NCBI RefSeq assembly: GCF_007994135.1
Contig: NZ_VLKF01000001.1
Location: 1 to 64,000 of the forward strand
Source: Modestobacter roseus
GTDB lineage: Bacteria; Actinomycetota; Actinomycetes; Mycobacteriales; Geodermatophilaceae
Reading direction: 5' to 3'
DNA length: 64,000 nt
Below, one piece after another: positions 34,389-43,722 of this stretch (within the stretch, counting starts at the first letter, position 1; every line of letters begins with the position of its first letter). Both the position numbers and the translations under genes were made by a program. The notes under the pieces are model-generated. The model was not told where the DNA came from. It made no database searches and was given only the letters and a program-made list of their open reading frames with translations.

Positions 34389-34425
34389 CCGCGGCCGTCC
34401 GCGGCCGTCCGCGGCCGTCCGCGGA
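34389..34425. repeat. 10-base tandem repeat
   Basis: CCGCGGCCGT is repeated at 34389, 34399 and 34409, followed by a partial CCGCGGA. Each unit contains the palindrome CCGCGG, so the tract can form several alternative hairpins. Confidence 0.8.
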
Positions 34426-34673
34426 CCCGCTCACCCGCTCCGGCGGGAACACGGTCGATGGGGGTCCGTGCGGTCGTGCCCGGCCGCCCGGGACGGGTGG
34501 GTGGGCACACGTCCTCCTCACGCCCGGTGACCTCCGTCTTGCGGAGATCTTGCGGTTCACCAGGGCATTGTCACCGGTTCAGGGGATGTCGGGCTGGCGA
34601 TCGTCACCCTTAGTGTTCATCCGGTGGGTCGCGTGAACGTCATGCGGGCCGTGGATGACGGGGGAACCCAAGA

Positions 34674-37600
34674 GTGTCTGCACGAGTGAGCGCGAGTCCG
34701 CGAGGACTGGTCGCAGCGGTCATGAGCATGCTCCTCATGTTCGGGGCGGTCGGGGGTGCGCTGTTCCCGTCCACCGCCCGCGCCGACTGGGCGCCGGCCG
34801 AGCCCGGCAACCCGGTGACCCCCACGACCGTGACCGCCGACGCGCTGCCGACGGTGCAGATCAACGGCGTGGCGTGGGCACAGGTCGTCATCGGCAACAC
34901 CGTGTACGTCGGTGGCCGGTTCACCAGCGCCCGGCCGGCCGGTGTCCGGGAGGGGACGCAGGAGTCCGCCCGTACGCACCTGCTCGCCTACGACATCCGC
35001 AGCGGTGACCTCATCACCTCCTTCGCGCCCACCCTGGACGGGCAGGTGCTGGCGCTCGCGGCATCGCCGGACGGCTCCCGCCTGTACGTCGGGGGCGACT
35101 TCTACACCGTCGACGGGAAGGCCCGCTCCCGCGTCGCGGCCTTCGACGTCGCCACCGGCCAGCTGAGCTCCACCTTCCGCCCCGCGGTCACCGGCCAGGT
35201 CCGGGCCATCGCCGCGTCGCAGTCCACCGTCTACCTCGGCGGTGGCTTCTCCGCGGTGGGCACGGAGGGGCGCAACCGCCTCGCTGCCGTGTCCGCGGGC
35301 AACGGCGAGCTGCTGCCCTGGGCGCCGCAGCCGGGCGTGGGCTCCACCGCGGGCAACACGCTGCCCAACAACAACCCGGCCAACAAGCTGACCAGCAACG
35401 ACGTCATGGCGATCACGCTCGCCGGCCCGGCCGGCCAGGTCGTCGTCGCGGGCCGGTTCGACTCGCTGAACGACGTCAAGGCCACCGGTGTCGGTGCGCT
35501 CGACGGTGTGACCGGGGAGACGCGACCGTTCGCGGTGAACACCCGGATCAGCAACCAGGGCGTCAACGCCTCCATCTGGAGCCTGAGCACCGACGGCACC
35601 AACGTCTACGGCACCGGCTACGACTACTACGGGCCGGGGAACCTGGAGGGCCAGTTCGCGGCCCGCGCCGACGGCGGTGAGGCATTGTGGTTCAACACGT
35701 GCCTCGGTGACTCGTACTCGAGCTGGCCGGTCGGTGGGGCCCTGTACGTCGCGGGCCACTCGCACGACTGCAGCACGATCGCGGCCTTCCCCGAGCAGAA
35801 TCCCCGGATCCACCAGTTCGGCACCGCGCTGAGCATCGAGCCCGCCGGTCAGATCGTCACCAGCAACCGGCCCGGTCCCTCGCTGGTCGGCCAGCGCTCC
35901 CCGCGCCTGCAGTCCTGGCTGCCGGACTTCGTCGCCGGTACGTACACCCAGCAGTACCAGGCGGGCTGGAGCGTCTCGGGCAACAGCGACTACGTCGTCT
36001 ACGCCGGTGAGTTCCCCTCCGTGAACGGCACCGCCCAGCAGGGCCTCGTGCGCTTCGCGGCAGCCGCGCTGGCGCCCGGCAAGGTGGGGCCGACGGCGGG
36101 CACCGCGACCTTCGCACCCGCGGCGACCCTCGTCCCGGGCGCCGTCCGGCTGTCGTGGAAGGCCGCCTACGACAACGACAACGCGAACCTGACCTACCGC
36201 GTGTACCGGGACAGCGACACGGTCGCCCCGGTGTGCGAGATCGTCCGCCCCTCCACGTGGTGGGACCGGCCGACCCTGGGGTGCGTCGACACCGGCGCGA
36301 CCGCCGGCGCGCACCGCTACCTGGTCACCGCGACCGACGCCTCCGGCAACCGGCTGGCCTCGTCCTGGACGACGGTCACGGTCGGTGCCGAGAACAGCGG
36401 CACCGCGAGCGCCTACGCCGCGCTGGTCTCCCGCGACGGTGCGATCGGGCACTGGCGGCTGGGCGAGACGGCGCCGGGCACGGCGTACGACGTGGCCGGT
36501 GGTGACGACCTGCGGATCGGCAGCCTGGTCACCCGCGGCCAGGCCGGTGCCCTCGCCGGTGACCCCGACGGGGCATTCGCCTTCCGCGGGTCGTCGAGCA
36601 GCGCCCTGACCTCGCAGGCGCGGGTGGCCGCCCCGATGACCTTCTCCGTGGAGGCGTGGTTCCGCACGACCTCGCGCACCGGCGGGAAGATCGTCGGGTT
36701 CGGCAACTCGGCCAGCGGCACCAGCGGCAGCTACGACCGGCACGTGGTGATGGACCGCACCGGCAACCTGCACTTCGGCGTCTACCCCGGCTACGAGTCC
36801 ACCGTGAGCACCACCACGCCGCTCAACGACGGCACGTGGCACCACGTGGTGGCGACCCTCGGGAGCGGCGGGCAGAGCCTCTACGTCGACGGTGCCCTGG
36901 TCGGCACCAAGCCGGTCCACGCTGCCGAGCGGTACTCCGGCTACTGGCGGATCGGCGGTGACTCGGTGTGGAGCGGCATGGGCTCGCAGTGGTTCACCGG
37001 GCTGATCGACGAGGTCGCCGTGTACCCCGTCGCGCTCACGGCCGGCCAGGTCGCCACGCACGTGCAGACCGGGCGGACGGGTGTCGCCCCGAACATCGCA
37101 CCAACGGCGTCCTTCACGGCCGACTCCACCGACCTCGCGGTCGCCCTCGACTCCGCTGCCTCGGCGGACCGCGACGGCGAGGTGGTCGGCCGGGCATGGG
37201 ACCTGGGTGACGGGTCGACGGCCACGGGCACCACCGTGCGGCACGTCTTCGACGCCCCCGGCACCTACGACGTGCGGCTCACCGTCACCGACGACGACGG
37301 CGCAACCGCGACCACCACGCGCCAGGTGACCGTCACCGCGGCGCCGGTGGGGCCGGGGTCCGTCGCGGCCGACGCCTTCGGCCGGGTGGTCGCCCAGGGC
37401 TGGGGCAACGCCGACCTGGGCGGGGCCTGGGCGACGCTGGGGGCCACCTCGGTGTCCGGCGGCACGGGGCGGCTCGACCCGCCGGCGGGTCAGAGCGCCT
37501 CGGCGACCCTGAACGCGGTCCGGCGCATGGACACCGCCGTGCAGGCGGCCGTCACGTTGCCCTCGGCCCCCACCGGTGGTGGGACCTACCTGAGCGTGGC

Positions 37601-39857
37601 GACCCAGCGGGTGGGCACCAGTGACTACCGCGCGAAGCTGTACTTCACCGCGACCGGTCGGGTCGACGTGATGCTCGTCCGGATGCTGGACGGGGTCGAG
37701 ACCATCCTCGGCGGGTACGCCCTCCCGGGCAGCTACACCCCGGGGACGTCCCTGACGGTGCGCTTCGAGACCAGCGGCGCGTTCCCGACGACGCTCCGGA
37801 CGAAGGTGTGGGCGACCTCGGCGGGCGAGCCCGCCGACTGGGGGATCACCCGGACCGACGACACGACGGCGCTCCAGCGCAGCGGTTCGGTCCTGCTCTA
37901 CACCTACACCTCCGGCAGTGCGACGCGGGCGTCCACCGTGCTCGTCGACGACCTGCGCGTCGAGCCCGCCGGCACCGTGGTGGTGCCGAACGTCCCGCCG
38001 ACGGCCTCCTTCACCGCTTCGGCGACCGGGCTGGCCGTCGCCGTCGACGGCTCGGCGTCCACCGATGCGGACGGCGCCGTCACCGCCCTGACGTGGGACT
38101 TCGGCGACGGTGCGACGGGGACGGGTGCCAGGGCCACGCACACCTACGGCACCGCGGGCACCTACACGGTCCGGCTGACCGTCACCGACGACGACGGCGA
38201 CACCGGGACGACGACCCGGCAGGTCACGGTGGCTGCTCCGCCGCCGCCGGCCGGTTCCCTCGCCGCCGACGCGTTCGACCGCCGGGTCACCACCGGCTGG
38301 GGTGCTGCCGACATCGGTGGCGACTGGACGACCGTGGGTGCGACGTCGGTGTCCGACGGGGTGGGGCGGCTGACCCCGGTGCCTGGGCAGAGCTCCTCCG
38401 CCCGGCTGGCAGGCATCTCCCGGACCGACGTCTCGGTGCGGACCACGGTCTCCCTCCAGGAGGCGGCCACCGGTGGCGGCACGTACGTCAGCGTCGCCAC
38501 GCGGCAGGTCGGTGCCAGCGACTACCGGGTGAAGCTGCGCTTCACGGCCGCAGGGCCGGTGGAGGTCATGCTGGTCCGCATGCTCGGTGGCACCGAGACC
38601 GTCCTGGGCGGCTACGCCCTCCCGGGCACCTACCGGCCGGGGACGCCCCTGGCCGTCGCGTTCGAGGCGACCGGCAGCGCGCCGACGACCCTGAACGTGA
38701 AGGTGTGGGCGGCAGGCTCCGTGGAGCCGGCCGGCTGGGGCCTGTCCCGGACCGACGCGACGGCATCGCTGCAGCGCCCTGGCGCGGTGTACCTGTACGC
38801 CTACACCTCGGGGAGCGGGACCCGCGCCTCCGCGGTGCTCGTGGACGACCTGGTGGCCCTCGAGGTCGGCGGCGCGCCGCAGCCCGAGCCCCAGCCGGAG
38901 CCCCAGCCCCAGCCCGAGCCCCAGCCGGAGCCGGCGCCGAACGTCGTGCCGGTGGCTGCCTTCGAGGCGCTCCCGACCGGTCTGGACGTGGCCGTCGACG
39001 GTTCCGGCTCGAGCGACCGCGACGGCCGGGTCACCGCCTGGTCCTGGGAGTTCGGGGACGGAGCCACCGCGACCGGCACCACCGCCGCCCACTCCTACCG
39101 CGCGGCCGGCACCTACACGGTCCGGCTGACCGTGACCGACGACCGCGGGGCCACGGCGACGACCTCGCGGGAGATCACCGTCAGCGCACCGCAGCCCCCG
39201 GTCGGGCCCCTGGCCGCCGATGCCTTCGAACGGGCGGTCACCGGCGGCTGGGGCGAGGCCGACACCGGCGGTCCGTGGGTGATCGGCGGCCTCGCCGCCA
39301 ACGCCTCGGTGGTCGACGGTGCGGGACAGCTGCAGGGCGGCGCCGGGCAGGGGACCAGTGCCACGCTGGGCAGCTTCTCCGGCAGTGACGTCGCAGTCCA
39401 GGCGGAGCTGACGCTCCCGCAGGTGGCGACGGGCGGCGGCACCTACGTCAGCCTGGGCACCCAGCGGGTCGGGTCGAACGACTACCGGGTGAAGCTGCGC
39501 TTCACGTCGGCCTCCTACGTCGAGGTGATGCTGGTCCGCGTGGTCGGGGGCGTCGAGACGGTGCTCGGGGGCACCGGTCTGCCGGGCGGCTACGCGCCCG
39601 GCTCGAGCCTGGCGGTCCGCTTCGAGACCAGCGGCACCGGCACCGGCGCCACGACGGTGCAGGCCAAGGTCTGGCGCACCGCCAGCGCCGAGCCGAGCTC
39701 CTGGTCGATCAGCCGGACGGACGAGTCGGTGGCCCTGCAGCGGGCCGGCGCGGTCTTCGTCGACCAGTACGTCTCCGGCAGTGCGAGCGCACCGTCGGTC
39801 GTGCGGGTCGACAACCTCTGGGTCGGTCCGTCGGGTACCGGCCCGTCGACGCGGTGA
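34674..39857 (+). CDS. Giant secreted PKD/LamG multidomain protein
   Basis: A 1727-residue exported protein. Signal peptide 1-38 (LVAAVMSMLLMFGAVGGALF, cut after ARA). A beta-propeller-like region at about 50-455 has repeated GNTVYVGGRF, GSRLYVGGDFYTV and STVYLGGGFSAVG strands (delta-60 type). A fibronectin-III-like domain follows at about 470-575 and a LamG/concanavalin-like domain at 585-795 (FSVEAWFRTTSRTGGKIVGF, LNDGTWHHVVATLG, GLIDEVAVYPVALTAGQV). Then come three tandem units, each a PKD domain (ASFTA, W-D/E-F/L-GDG) plus a ~200-residue beta module (DAFxRxVxxGWGxADxGG, GTYxSVATxRVGxSDYR), at about 803-1100, 1103-1400 and 1423-1725. QPEPQPEPQPQPEPQPEP links units 2 and 3. No catalytic residues or wall-sorting signal are seen. 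A surface adhesin or polysaccharide-binding scaffold is inferred. Confidence 0.85.
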   Translation: MSARVSASPRGLVAAVMSMLLMFGAVGGALFPSTARADWAPAEPGNPVTPTTVTADALPTVQINGVAWAQVVIGNTVYVGGRFTSARPAGVREGTQESARTHLLAYDIRSGDLITSFAPTLDGQVLALAASPDGSRLYVGGDFYTVDGKARSRVAAFDVATGQLSSTFRPAVTGQVRAIAASQSTVYLGGGFSAVGTEGRNRLAAVSAGNGELLPWAPQPGVGSTAGNTLPNNNPANKLTSNDVMAITLAGPAGQVVVAGRFDSLNDVKATGVGALDGVTGETRPFAVNTRISNQGVNASIWSLSTDGTNVYGTGYDYYGPGNLEGQFAARADGGEALWFNTCLGDSYSSWPVGGALYVAGHSHDCSTIAAFPEQNPRIHQFGTALSIEPAGQIVTSNRPGPSLVGQRSPRLQSWLPDFVAGTYTQQYQAGWSVSGNSDYVVYAGEFPSVNGTAQQGLVRFAAAALAPGKVGPTAGTATFAPAATLVPGAVRLSWKAAYDNDNANLTYRVYRDSDTVAPVCEIVRPSTWWDRPTLGCVDTGATAGAHRYLVTATDASGNRLASSWTTVTVGAENSGTASAYAALVSRDGAIGHWRLGETAPGTAYDVAGGDDLRIGSLVTRGQAGALAGDPDGAFAFRGSSSSALTSQARVAAPMTFSVEAWFRTTSRTGGKIVGFGNSASGTSGSYDRHVVMDRTGNLHFGVYPGYESTVSTTTPLNDGTWHHVVATLGSGGQSLYVDGALVGTKPVHAAERYSGYWRIGGDSVWSGMGSQWFTGLIDEVAVYPVALTAGQVATHVQTGRTGVAPNIAPTASFTADSTDLAVALDSAASADRDGEVVGRAWDLGDGSTATGTTVRHVFDAPGTYDVRLTVTDDDGATATTTRQVTVTAAPVGPGSVAADAFGRVVAQGWGNADLGGAWATLGATSVSGGTGRLDPPAGQSASATLNAVRRMDTAVQAAVTLPSAPTGGGTYLSVATQRVGTSDYRAKLYFTATGRVDVMLVRMLDGVETILGGYALPGSYTPGTSLTVRFETSGAFPTTLRTKVWATSAGEPADWGITRTDDTTALQRSGSVLLYTYTSGSATRASTVLVDDLRVEPAGTVVVPNVPPTASFTASATGLAVAVDGSASTDADGAVTALTWDFGDGATGTGARATHTYGTAGTYTVRLTVTDDDGDTGTTTRQVTVAAPPPPAGSLAADAFDRRVTTGWGAADIGGDWTTVGATSVSDGVGRLTPVPGQSSSARLAGISRTDVSVRTTVSLQEAATGGGTYVSVATRQVGASDYRVKLRFTAAGPVEVMLVRMLGGTETVLGGYALPGTYRPGTPLAVAFEATGSAPTTLNVKVWAAGSVEPAGWGLSRTDATASLQRPGAVYLYAYTSGSGTRASAVLVDDLVALEVGGAPQPEPQPEPQPQPEPQPEPAPNVVPVAAFEALPTGLDVAVDGSGSSDRDGRVTAWSWEFGDGATATGTTAAHSYRAAGTYTVRLTVTDDRGATATTSREITVSAPQPPVGPLAADAFERAVTGGWGEADTGGPWVIGGLAANASVVDGAGQLQGGAGQGTSATLGSFSGSDVAVQAELTLPQVATGGGTYVSLGTQRVGSNDYRVKLRFTSASYVEVMLVRVVGGVETVLGGTGLPGGYAPGSSLAVRFETSGTGTGATTVQAKVWRTASAEPSSWSISRTDESVALQRAGAVFVDQYVSGSASAPSVVRVDNLWVGPSGTGPSTR

Positions 39858-42013
39858 CCCCGGTGCCCGCGGCTAGCGTGTCCGCGGTGAACCCGACGGA
39901 CGAGACGCGCGCGGGCGGCGGTGGGCCGCGCAGGCTCGGCGTCGTGGTGGTCAACTACGGCTCCAGCGACCTGCTCCGCCGGAACCTGGCCGGTGCCGCC
40001 GCGCTGGGCGACGACGTCCGGGTCGTCGTCGTCGACAACCGGAGCACCTCGGAGGAGCGCTCGGCCGTGACCGAGCTGGCGGCGCAGCGTGGCTGGGAGC
40101 TCGTCGCGTCCCCGGGCAACCCCGGGTTCGGGGCCGCCACCAACGCGGGGATCGCGCGGGCCAGGGAGCTCGGCTGTGTCACCTTCTGCTGCCTCAACCC
40201 CGACGCGGTCGTGTCCCCCGAGGTGCTCGCCGAGCTCCGGAGGGCGAGCCTGGCCGACCCGGAGGCCCTGGTGGCGCCCCGGCTGGTCGACTCGTCCGGG
40301 CGGACCGTCTTCGCCGGCTCGACGGTGGGTCTGCGCGACGGCCGCACCGGGTCCCCGACCGGTACCGCACGCTCGCGGGGTCCGGTGGAGGAGTGGCTGA
40401 CCGGCGCCTGCCTGGTCATCTCCGCGGTGATGGTGGACCGGACGGGGGGCTACGCCGAGGACTACTTCCTCTACTGGGAGGACGTCGACCTCAGCCACCG
40501 CGTGCAGGTCGCCGGCGGTCACCTCGTCGTGCGCCACGACCTGCTGGCCGTCCACGACGAGGGGGGCACCCAGGGCGAGCGGCAGGGGCGGGCCAAGTCC
40601 GACCTCTACTACCGCTACAACTGCCGCAACCGGCTGCTCTTCGCGGCGCGCAACCTCGGCCGCGGCGATCTGGTGCGCTGGGTGGTCCGCACCCCGGTGA
40701 CCAGCTGGGAGATCCTCCTCCGCGGGGGGCGGCGCCAGCTGCTCCGTTCACCGCGCCCGCTGCTGGCGGCGGCCCGGGGCTCGCTGAGCGGTCTGGTGAT
40801 CGCGCTCCTCGCGCTGGTCCGCCCCGGCGGGTGGACCGACGCCAGCAGGTCGGTGCTGGTCGCGCACCCCGGCGCCGAGCTGTACGGCTCGGACCGGGTG
40901 CTGCTCGAGTCGGTGGAGGCGCTGCTCGGCGCGGGACCGGTCACGGTGGCGCTCCCCGGGGAGGGCCCCCTGGCCGTGGAGCTGCGTGCGCGCGGGGCCC
41001 GGGTCCGGATCGTCGCCATGCCGGTCCTGCGCAAGGCGGCGCTGCGTCCCAGGGGTGCGGTCCGGCTGCTCGGGGACGCCCTGCGTGGTCTCCTGCCGGC
41101 GGCCCGCCTGATCCGTTCCGCGGGACGAGGCGGGGTCTACGTCAGCACCGTCACGGTGCCCAGCTGGGTCGTCCTCGCCCGTCTGCTGCGCCGCCGGGTG
41201 GTCTGCCACGTGCACGAGGCGGAGCGGGCCGCCCCCCTCCTGGCTCGCCGGGTGCTGGCCGTCGGGCCGTGGCTGGCCGACGCCGTCGTGGTGAACAGCC
41301 GGTTCAGCCTCGGCGTGCTCGGCGAGGTCGCACCCGGGGTCGAGGACCGGAGCACGGTGGTCTACAACGGGATCCGCGGCCCGGTCGCCGTCGTGCCGCC
41401 GCGGGACGAGCTGGACGGGCCGGTCCGGCTGCTCTTCGTGGGGCGGCTCAACCCCCGCAAGGGGCCCCAGGTCGCGGTGGCCGCGCTGCGCGAGCTCACC
41501 GACCGCGGCGTCGACGCCCGGCTGGCACTGCTCGGCTCGGTCTTCCCGGGCTACGAGGAGTTCGAGGCAGAGCTGCACGCCACGGTGGCCGCCGCCGGTC
41601 TCGACGACCGGGTCGATTTCCTCGGTTTCCACGCCGACGTGTGGCCCGTGGTGGCCGGCGCGGACGTCGTCCTCATCCCCTCGGTGCTCGACGAGCCGTT
41701 CGGCAACACGGCGGTGGAAGCGGTGCTGGGTGCCCGTCCGGTGGTCGTCAGCGACACCAGCGGGCTGCGGGAGGCAGCCGCCGGCTACGGCAGTGCGCAG
41801 GCGGTCGACCCGCAGCGCCCCGCCCTCTGGGCCGATGCGGTCGAGCGCGTCGTGGCGCAGTGGCCCAGTTTCCGCGAGCAGGCGCTCGAGGACGCGGGTG
41901 CGGCCCGGCGTCGGCACGACCCGGCCGCCTACCAGGAGGTGGTGGCCACGCTCGTGCGAGGTGCGACCGGTGCCGGCCGGGCCGCCGTGCCCCCGGTCGG
42001 GAGCACGGCGTGA
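39854..42013 (+). CDS. Bifunctional glycosyltransferase, GT2-GT4 fusion
   Basis: A 719-residue two-domain enzyme. Residues about 26-300 are a GT2 of the rhamnosyltransferase type: RRLGVVVVNYGSSDLLRRNL, VASPGNPGFGAATNAGIARA, FCCLNPDAVVSPEVL (D-x-D-like NPDA), and YFLYWEDVDLSHRVQVAGGH (catalytic ED). After a hydrophobic link (LSGLVIALLALV) residues about 335-719 form a GT4: SVLVAHPGAELYGSDRVLLE, RLLFVGRLNPRKGPQVAVAA, and VLIPSVLDEPFGNTAVEAVL with the E-x7-E motif. Such a fusion can add two different sugars in sequence. GTG 39854 overlaps the previous stop (GTGA); GTG 39878 or 39887 are alternatives nearer the conserved sequence. Confidence 0.9.
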   Translation: MTPVPAASVSAVNPTDETRAGGGGPRRLGVVVVNYGSSDLLRRNLAGAAALGDDVRVVVVDNRSTSEERSAVTELAAQRGWELVASPGNPGFGAATNAGIARARELGCVTFCCLNPDAVVSPEVLAELRRASLADPEALVAPRLVDSSGRTVFAGSTVGLRDGRTGSPTGTARSRGPVEEWLTGACLVISAVMVDRTGGYAEDYFLYWEDVDLSHRVQVAGGHLVVRHDLLAVHDEGGTQGERQGRAKSDLYYRYNCRNRLLFAARNLGRGDLVRWVVRTPVTSWEILLRGGRRQLLRSPRPLLAAARGSLSGLVIALLALVRPGGWTDASRSVLVAHPGAELYGSDRVLLESVEALLGAGPVTVALPGEGPLAVELRARGARVRIVAMPVLRKAALRPRGAVRLLGDALRGLLPAARLIRSAGRGGVYVSTVTVPSWVVLARLLRRRVVCHVHEAERAAPLLARRVLAVGPWLADAVVVNSRFSLGVLGEVAPGVEDRSTVVYNGIRGPVAVVPPRDELDGPVRLLFVGRLNPRKGPQVAVAALRELTDRGVDARLALLGSVFPGYEEFEAELHATVAAAGLDDRVDFLGFHADVWPVVAGADVVLIPSVLDEPFGNTAVEAVLGARPVVVSDTSGLREAAAGYGSAQAVDPQRPALWADAVERVVAQWPSFREQALEDAGAARRRHDPAAYQEVVATLVRGATGAGRAAVPPVGSTA

Positions 42014-42978
42014 GCGCCGAGCCGATCGGGGTCACGATCGCCGTGCCGACCTTCCGGCGTCCGGACGACCTGCGGTCGCTCATCCCGCTCCTGCAGGACC
42101 AGGCCGCGGAGGCGAGCGCTGGGGGCCGGTACGCCGTCGACGTGCTGGTGGTCGACAACGACCCCGTGGGCAGCGCCGCCGAGGCGGCGGACGCGTTCCC
42201 CGGAGTGCGCTACGTCGGTGAACCGCGGCCGGGCATCGCCGTGGTGCGGAACCGGGCACTCGACGAGGCGTCCGGCTCGCTGCTGGCCTTCATCGACGAC
42301 GACGAGCGGCCGTGCCCGGGCTGGCTGGCCGAACTGCTCGCCACCTGGACCACGACGGGCGCGGCAGCCGTGTCCGGCCGGGTGCTCGCCGACTACGCCG
42401 GGGACCTCGACCCCTGGATCCGGGCCGGCGACTTCTTCGTGCGCCGGCGGATGCCGACCGGCAGCGAGATCGACGTCGCAGCGGCGGGCAACCTGCTCCT
42501 CGACCTCCGGCAGGTGCGCGGCTCCGGCGTCCGCTTCGAGTCCGCCCTCGGGCTCGGCGGCGGTGAGGACACGCTCTTCAGCCGCTCGCTCGCCCGCGCC
42601 GGAGGACGGATGGTGTGGAGCGACGAGTCCGCGGTGGTCGACCGGGTCCCGCTGGAGCGGATGACCCGGCGCTGGGTCCTCACCCGGGCGTGGAGCCACG
42701 GCAACGCCAGCGTGCTCACCGACCTCCGGCTCAGCCGCGGTCCGGCCGACCGGGTACGGATCCGGGTCCGGTCGGTGGCCCGCGGCCTGGTCCGGATGGG
42801 TGGGGGCGGGGCGCGCTGGTGCTGGGGCACCGTCCGGGGGTCGCTGCGGCACCGGGCGAGGGGGCTGCGGGCGGTCCTCCGCGGTGCCGGCATGGTGGGC
42901 GGTGGCCTGGGCGTCGTCTACGAGGAGTACGCGCGCAGCGGTCGGCGCTGGCGGCTGGCCCGGGTGGTGCCGCGGTGA
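42010..42978 (+). CDS. Family 2 glycosyltransferase
   Basis: A 322-residue GT-A enzyme: IGVTIAVPTFRRPDDLRSLI, VLVVDNDPVGSAAEAADAFP, YVGEPRPGIAVVRNRALDEA, LAFIDDDERPCPGWL (metal-binding DDD), and GLGGGEDTLFSRSLARAGGR with the catalytic ED. The C-terminal ~80 residues are Arg/Gly-rich and may lie along the membrane. GTG 42010 overlaps the fusion gene stop, and its own stop overlaps the next start, making a coupled run of three genes. Confidence 0.9.
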   Translation: MSAEPIGVTIAVPTFRRPDDLRSLIPLLQDQAAEASAGGRYAVDVLVVDNDPVGSAAEAADAFPGVRYVGEPRPGIAVVRNRALDEASGSLLAFIDDDERPCPGWLAELLATWTTTGAAAVSGRVLADYAGDLDPWIRAGDFFVRRRMPTGSEIDVAAAGNLLLDLRQVRGSGVRFESALGLGGGEDTLFSRSLARAGGRMVWSDESAVVDRVPLERMTRRWVLTRAWSHGNASVLTDLRLSRGPADRVRIRVRSVARGLVRMGGGGARWCWGTVRGSLRHRARGLRAVLRGAGMVGGGLGVVYEEYARSGRRWRLARVVPR

Positions 42979-43715
42979 CGGCCTCCCGGCGGCAGCCGGC
43001 CCGCCGGACGGTCGTGCGCGGGCTCCGGCGAGCGGCCGGCCCGTGGGCGGGGTCCGTCGTGGCGGTGCGCACGCCCCGGCCGCAGGTCGCACTCACCTTC
43101 GACGACGGCCCGGAGCCCGGGGGCACCGATCGCATCCTCACCGCGCTGGCGGACGTGGGGGCGAGCGCCACCTTCTTCGTGCTGCTCACGCGGGTGCGAC
43201 GCCACAGCGCGCTGTTCGACGAGGTCGTCGCTGCCGGTCACGAGATCGCGCTGCACGGGCTGGACCACCGGGCGCTGCCCGAGCTCCCGCCGGCCGAGGC
43301 GCGGGCGGCGCTGCGCGCCGGGCGCGCGGAGCTGGAGGACCGCACCGGGGCGGCTGTCCGGTGGTACCGGCCGCCCTACGGCCGGCAGACCCCGCGGACC
43401 TGGTGGGAGGTGGCCCGTGCCGGCATGGTGCCGGTGCTGTGGGGCCCCACCACCTGGGACTGGAAGGACGTCCCGGACGCCGAGCGGTTGGTCAAGGCGC
43501 AGGAGGGTGTGCACCCGGGGGCGATCGTCCTGGGCCACGACGGGTTCGCCGGGCCGGACGACCTCGCCTTCGACGGCCCCCCGCCGCTGCTCGACCGCGG
43601 ACGACTCGTCGCGCGCGTCCTCGAGCAGTACTCGAGCCGGGGACTGCGGGCGGTCTCGCTGGGCACCGCGCTGGCCGACGGGACCGCGGTCCGCGAGGCG
43701 CGTTTCCGCAGGTGA
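42975..43715 (+). CDS. Polysaccharide deacetylase family protein
   Basis: A 246-residue NodB-fold enzyme: PQVALTFDDGPEPGGTDRIL (catalytic and metal Asp), HEIALHGLDHRALPELP (metal His pair), VRWYRPPYGRQTPRTWWEVA, and HPGAIVLGHDGFAGPDDLAF (general-acid His region). There is no signal peptide after the basic N-terminus. It presumably removes acetyl groups from the polymer made here or from its lipid-linked precursor (inference). It shares only family-level similarity with the deacetylase at 24190. Coupled by GTGA to the upstream glycosyltransferase and convergent with the next gene. Confidence 0.9.
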   Translation: MTASRRQPARRTVVRGLRRAAGPWAGSVVAVRTPRPQVALTFDDGPEPGGTDRILTALADVGASATFFVLLTRVRRHSALFDEVVAAGHEIALHGLDHRALPELPPAEARAALRAGRAELEDRTGAAVRWYRPPYGRQTPRTWWEVARAGMVPVLWGPTTWDWKDVPDAERLVKAQEGVHPGAIVLGHDGFAGPDDLAFDGPPPLLDRGRLVARVLEQYSSRGLRAVSLGTALADGTAVREARFRR

Positions 43716-43722
43716 GCCGGGG

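Larger units (their letters stand above)
34282..34673 (+). promoter_or_regulatory. Gene-free region before the giant PKD/LamG gene
   Basis: 392 bases without a gene. It holds an inverted repeat (34313-34352), a 10-base tandem repeat (34389-34425) and, in its last 130 bases, less GC-rich sequence (TTGCGGAGATCTTGCGGTTC-type near 34537, CACCCTTAGTGTTCATCC near 34605) that likely carries the promoter for the next gene. The ribosome site GGGGGAA lies just before GTG 34674. Confidence 0.4.

Noticed and set aside
34617-39092. A 1491-codon open frame on the minus strand opposite the giant PKD/LamG gene
   Set aside because: It is a by-product of high GC at third codon positions. The plus strand has a signal peptide and clear domains; the antisense product is Arg/Gly/Val-rich with no recognisable domain.
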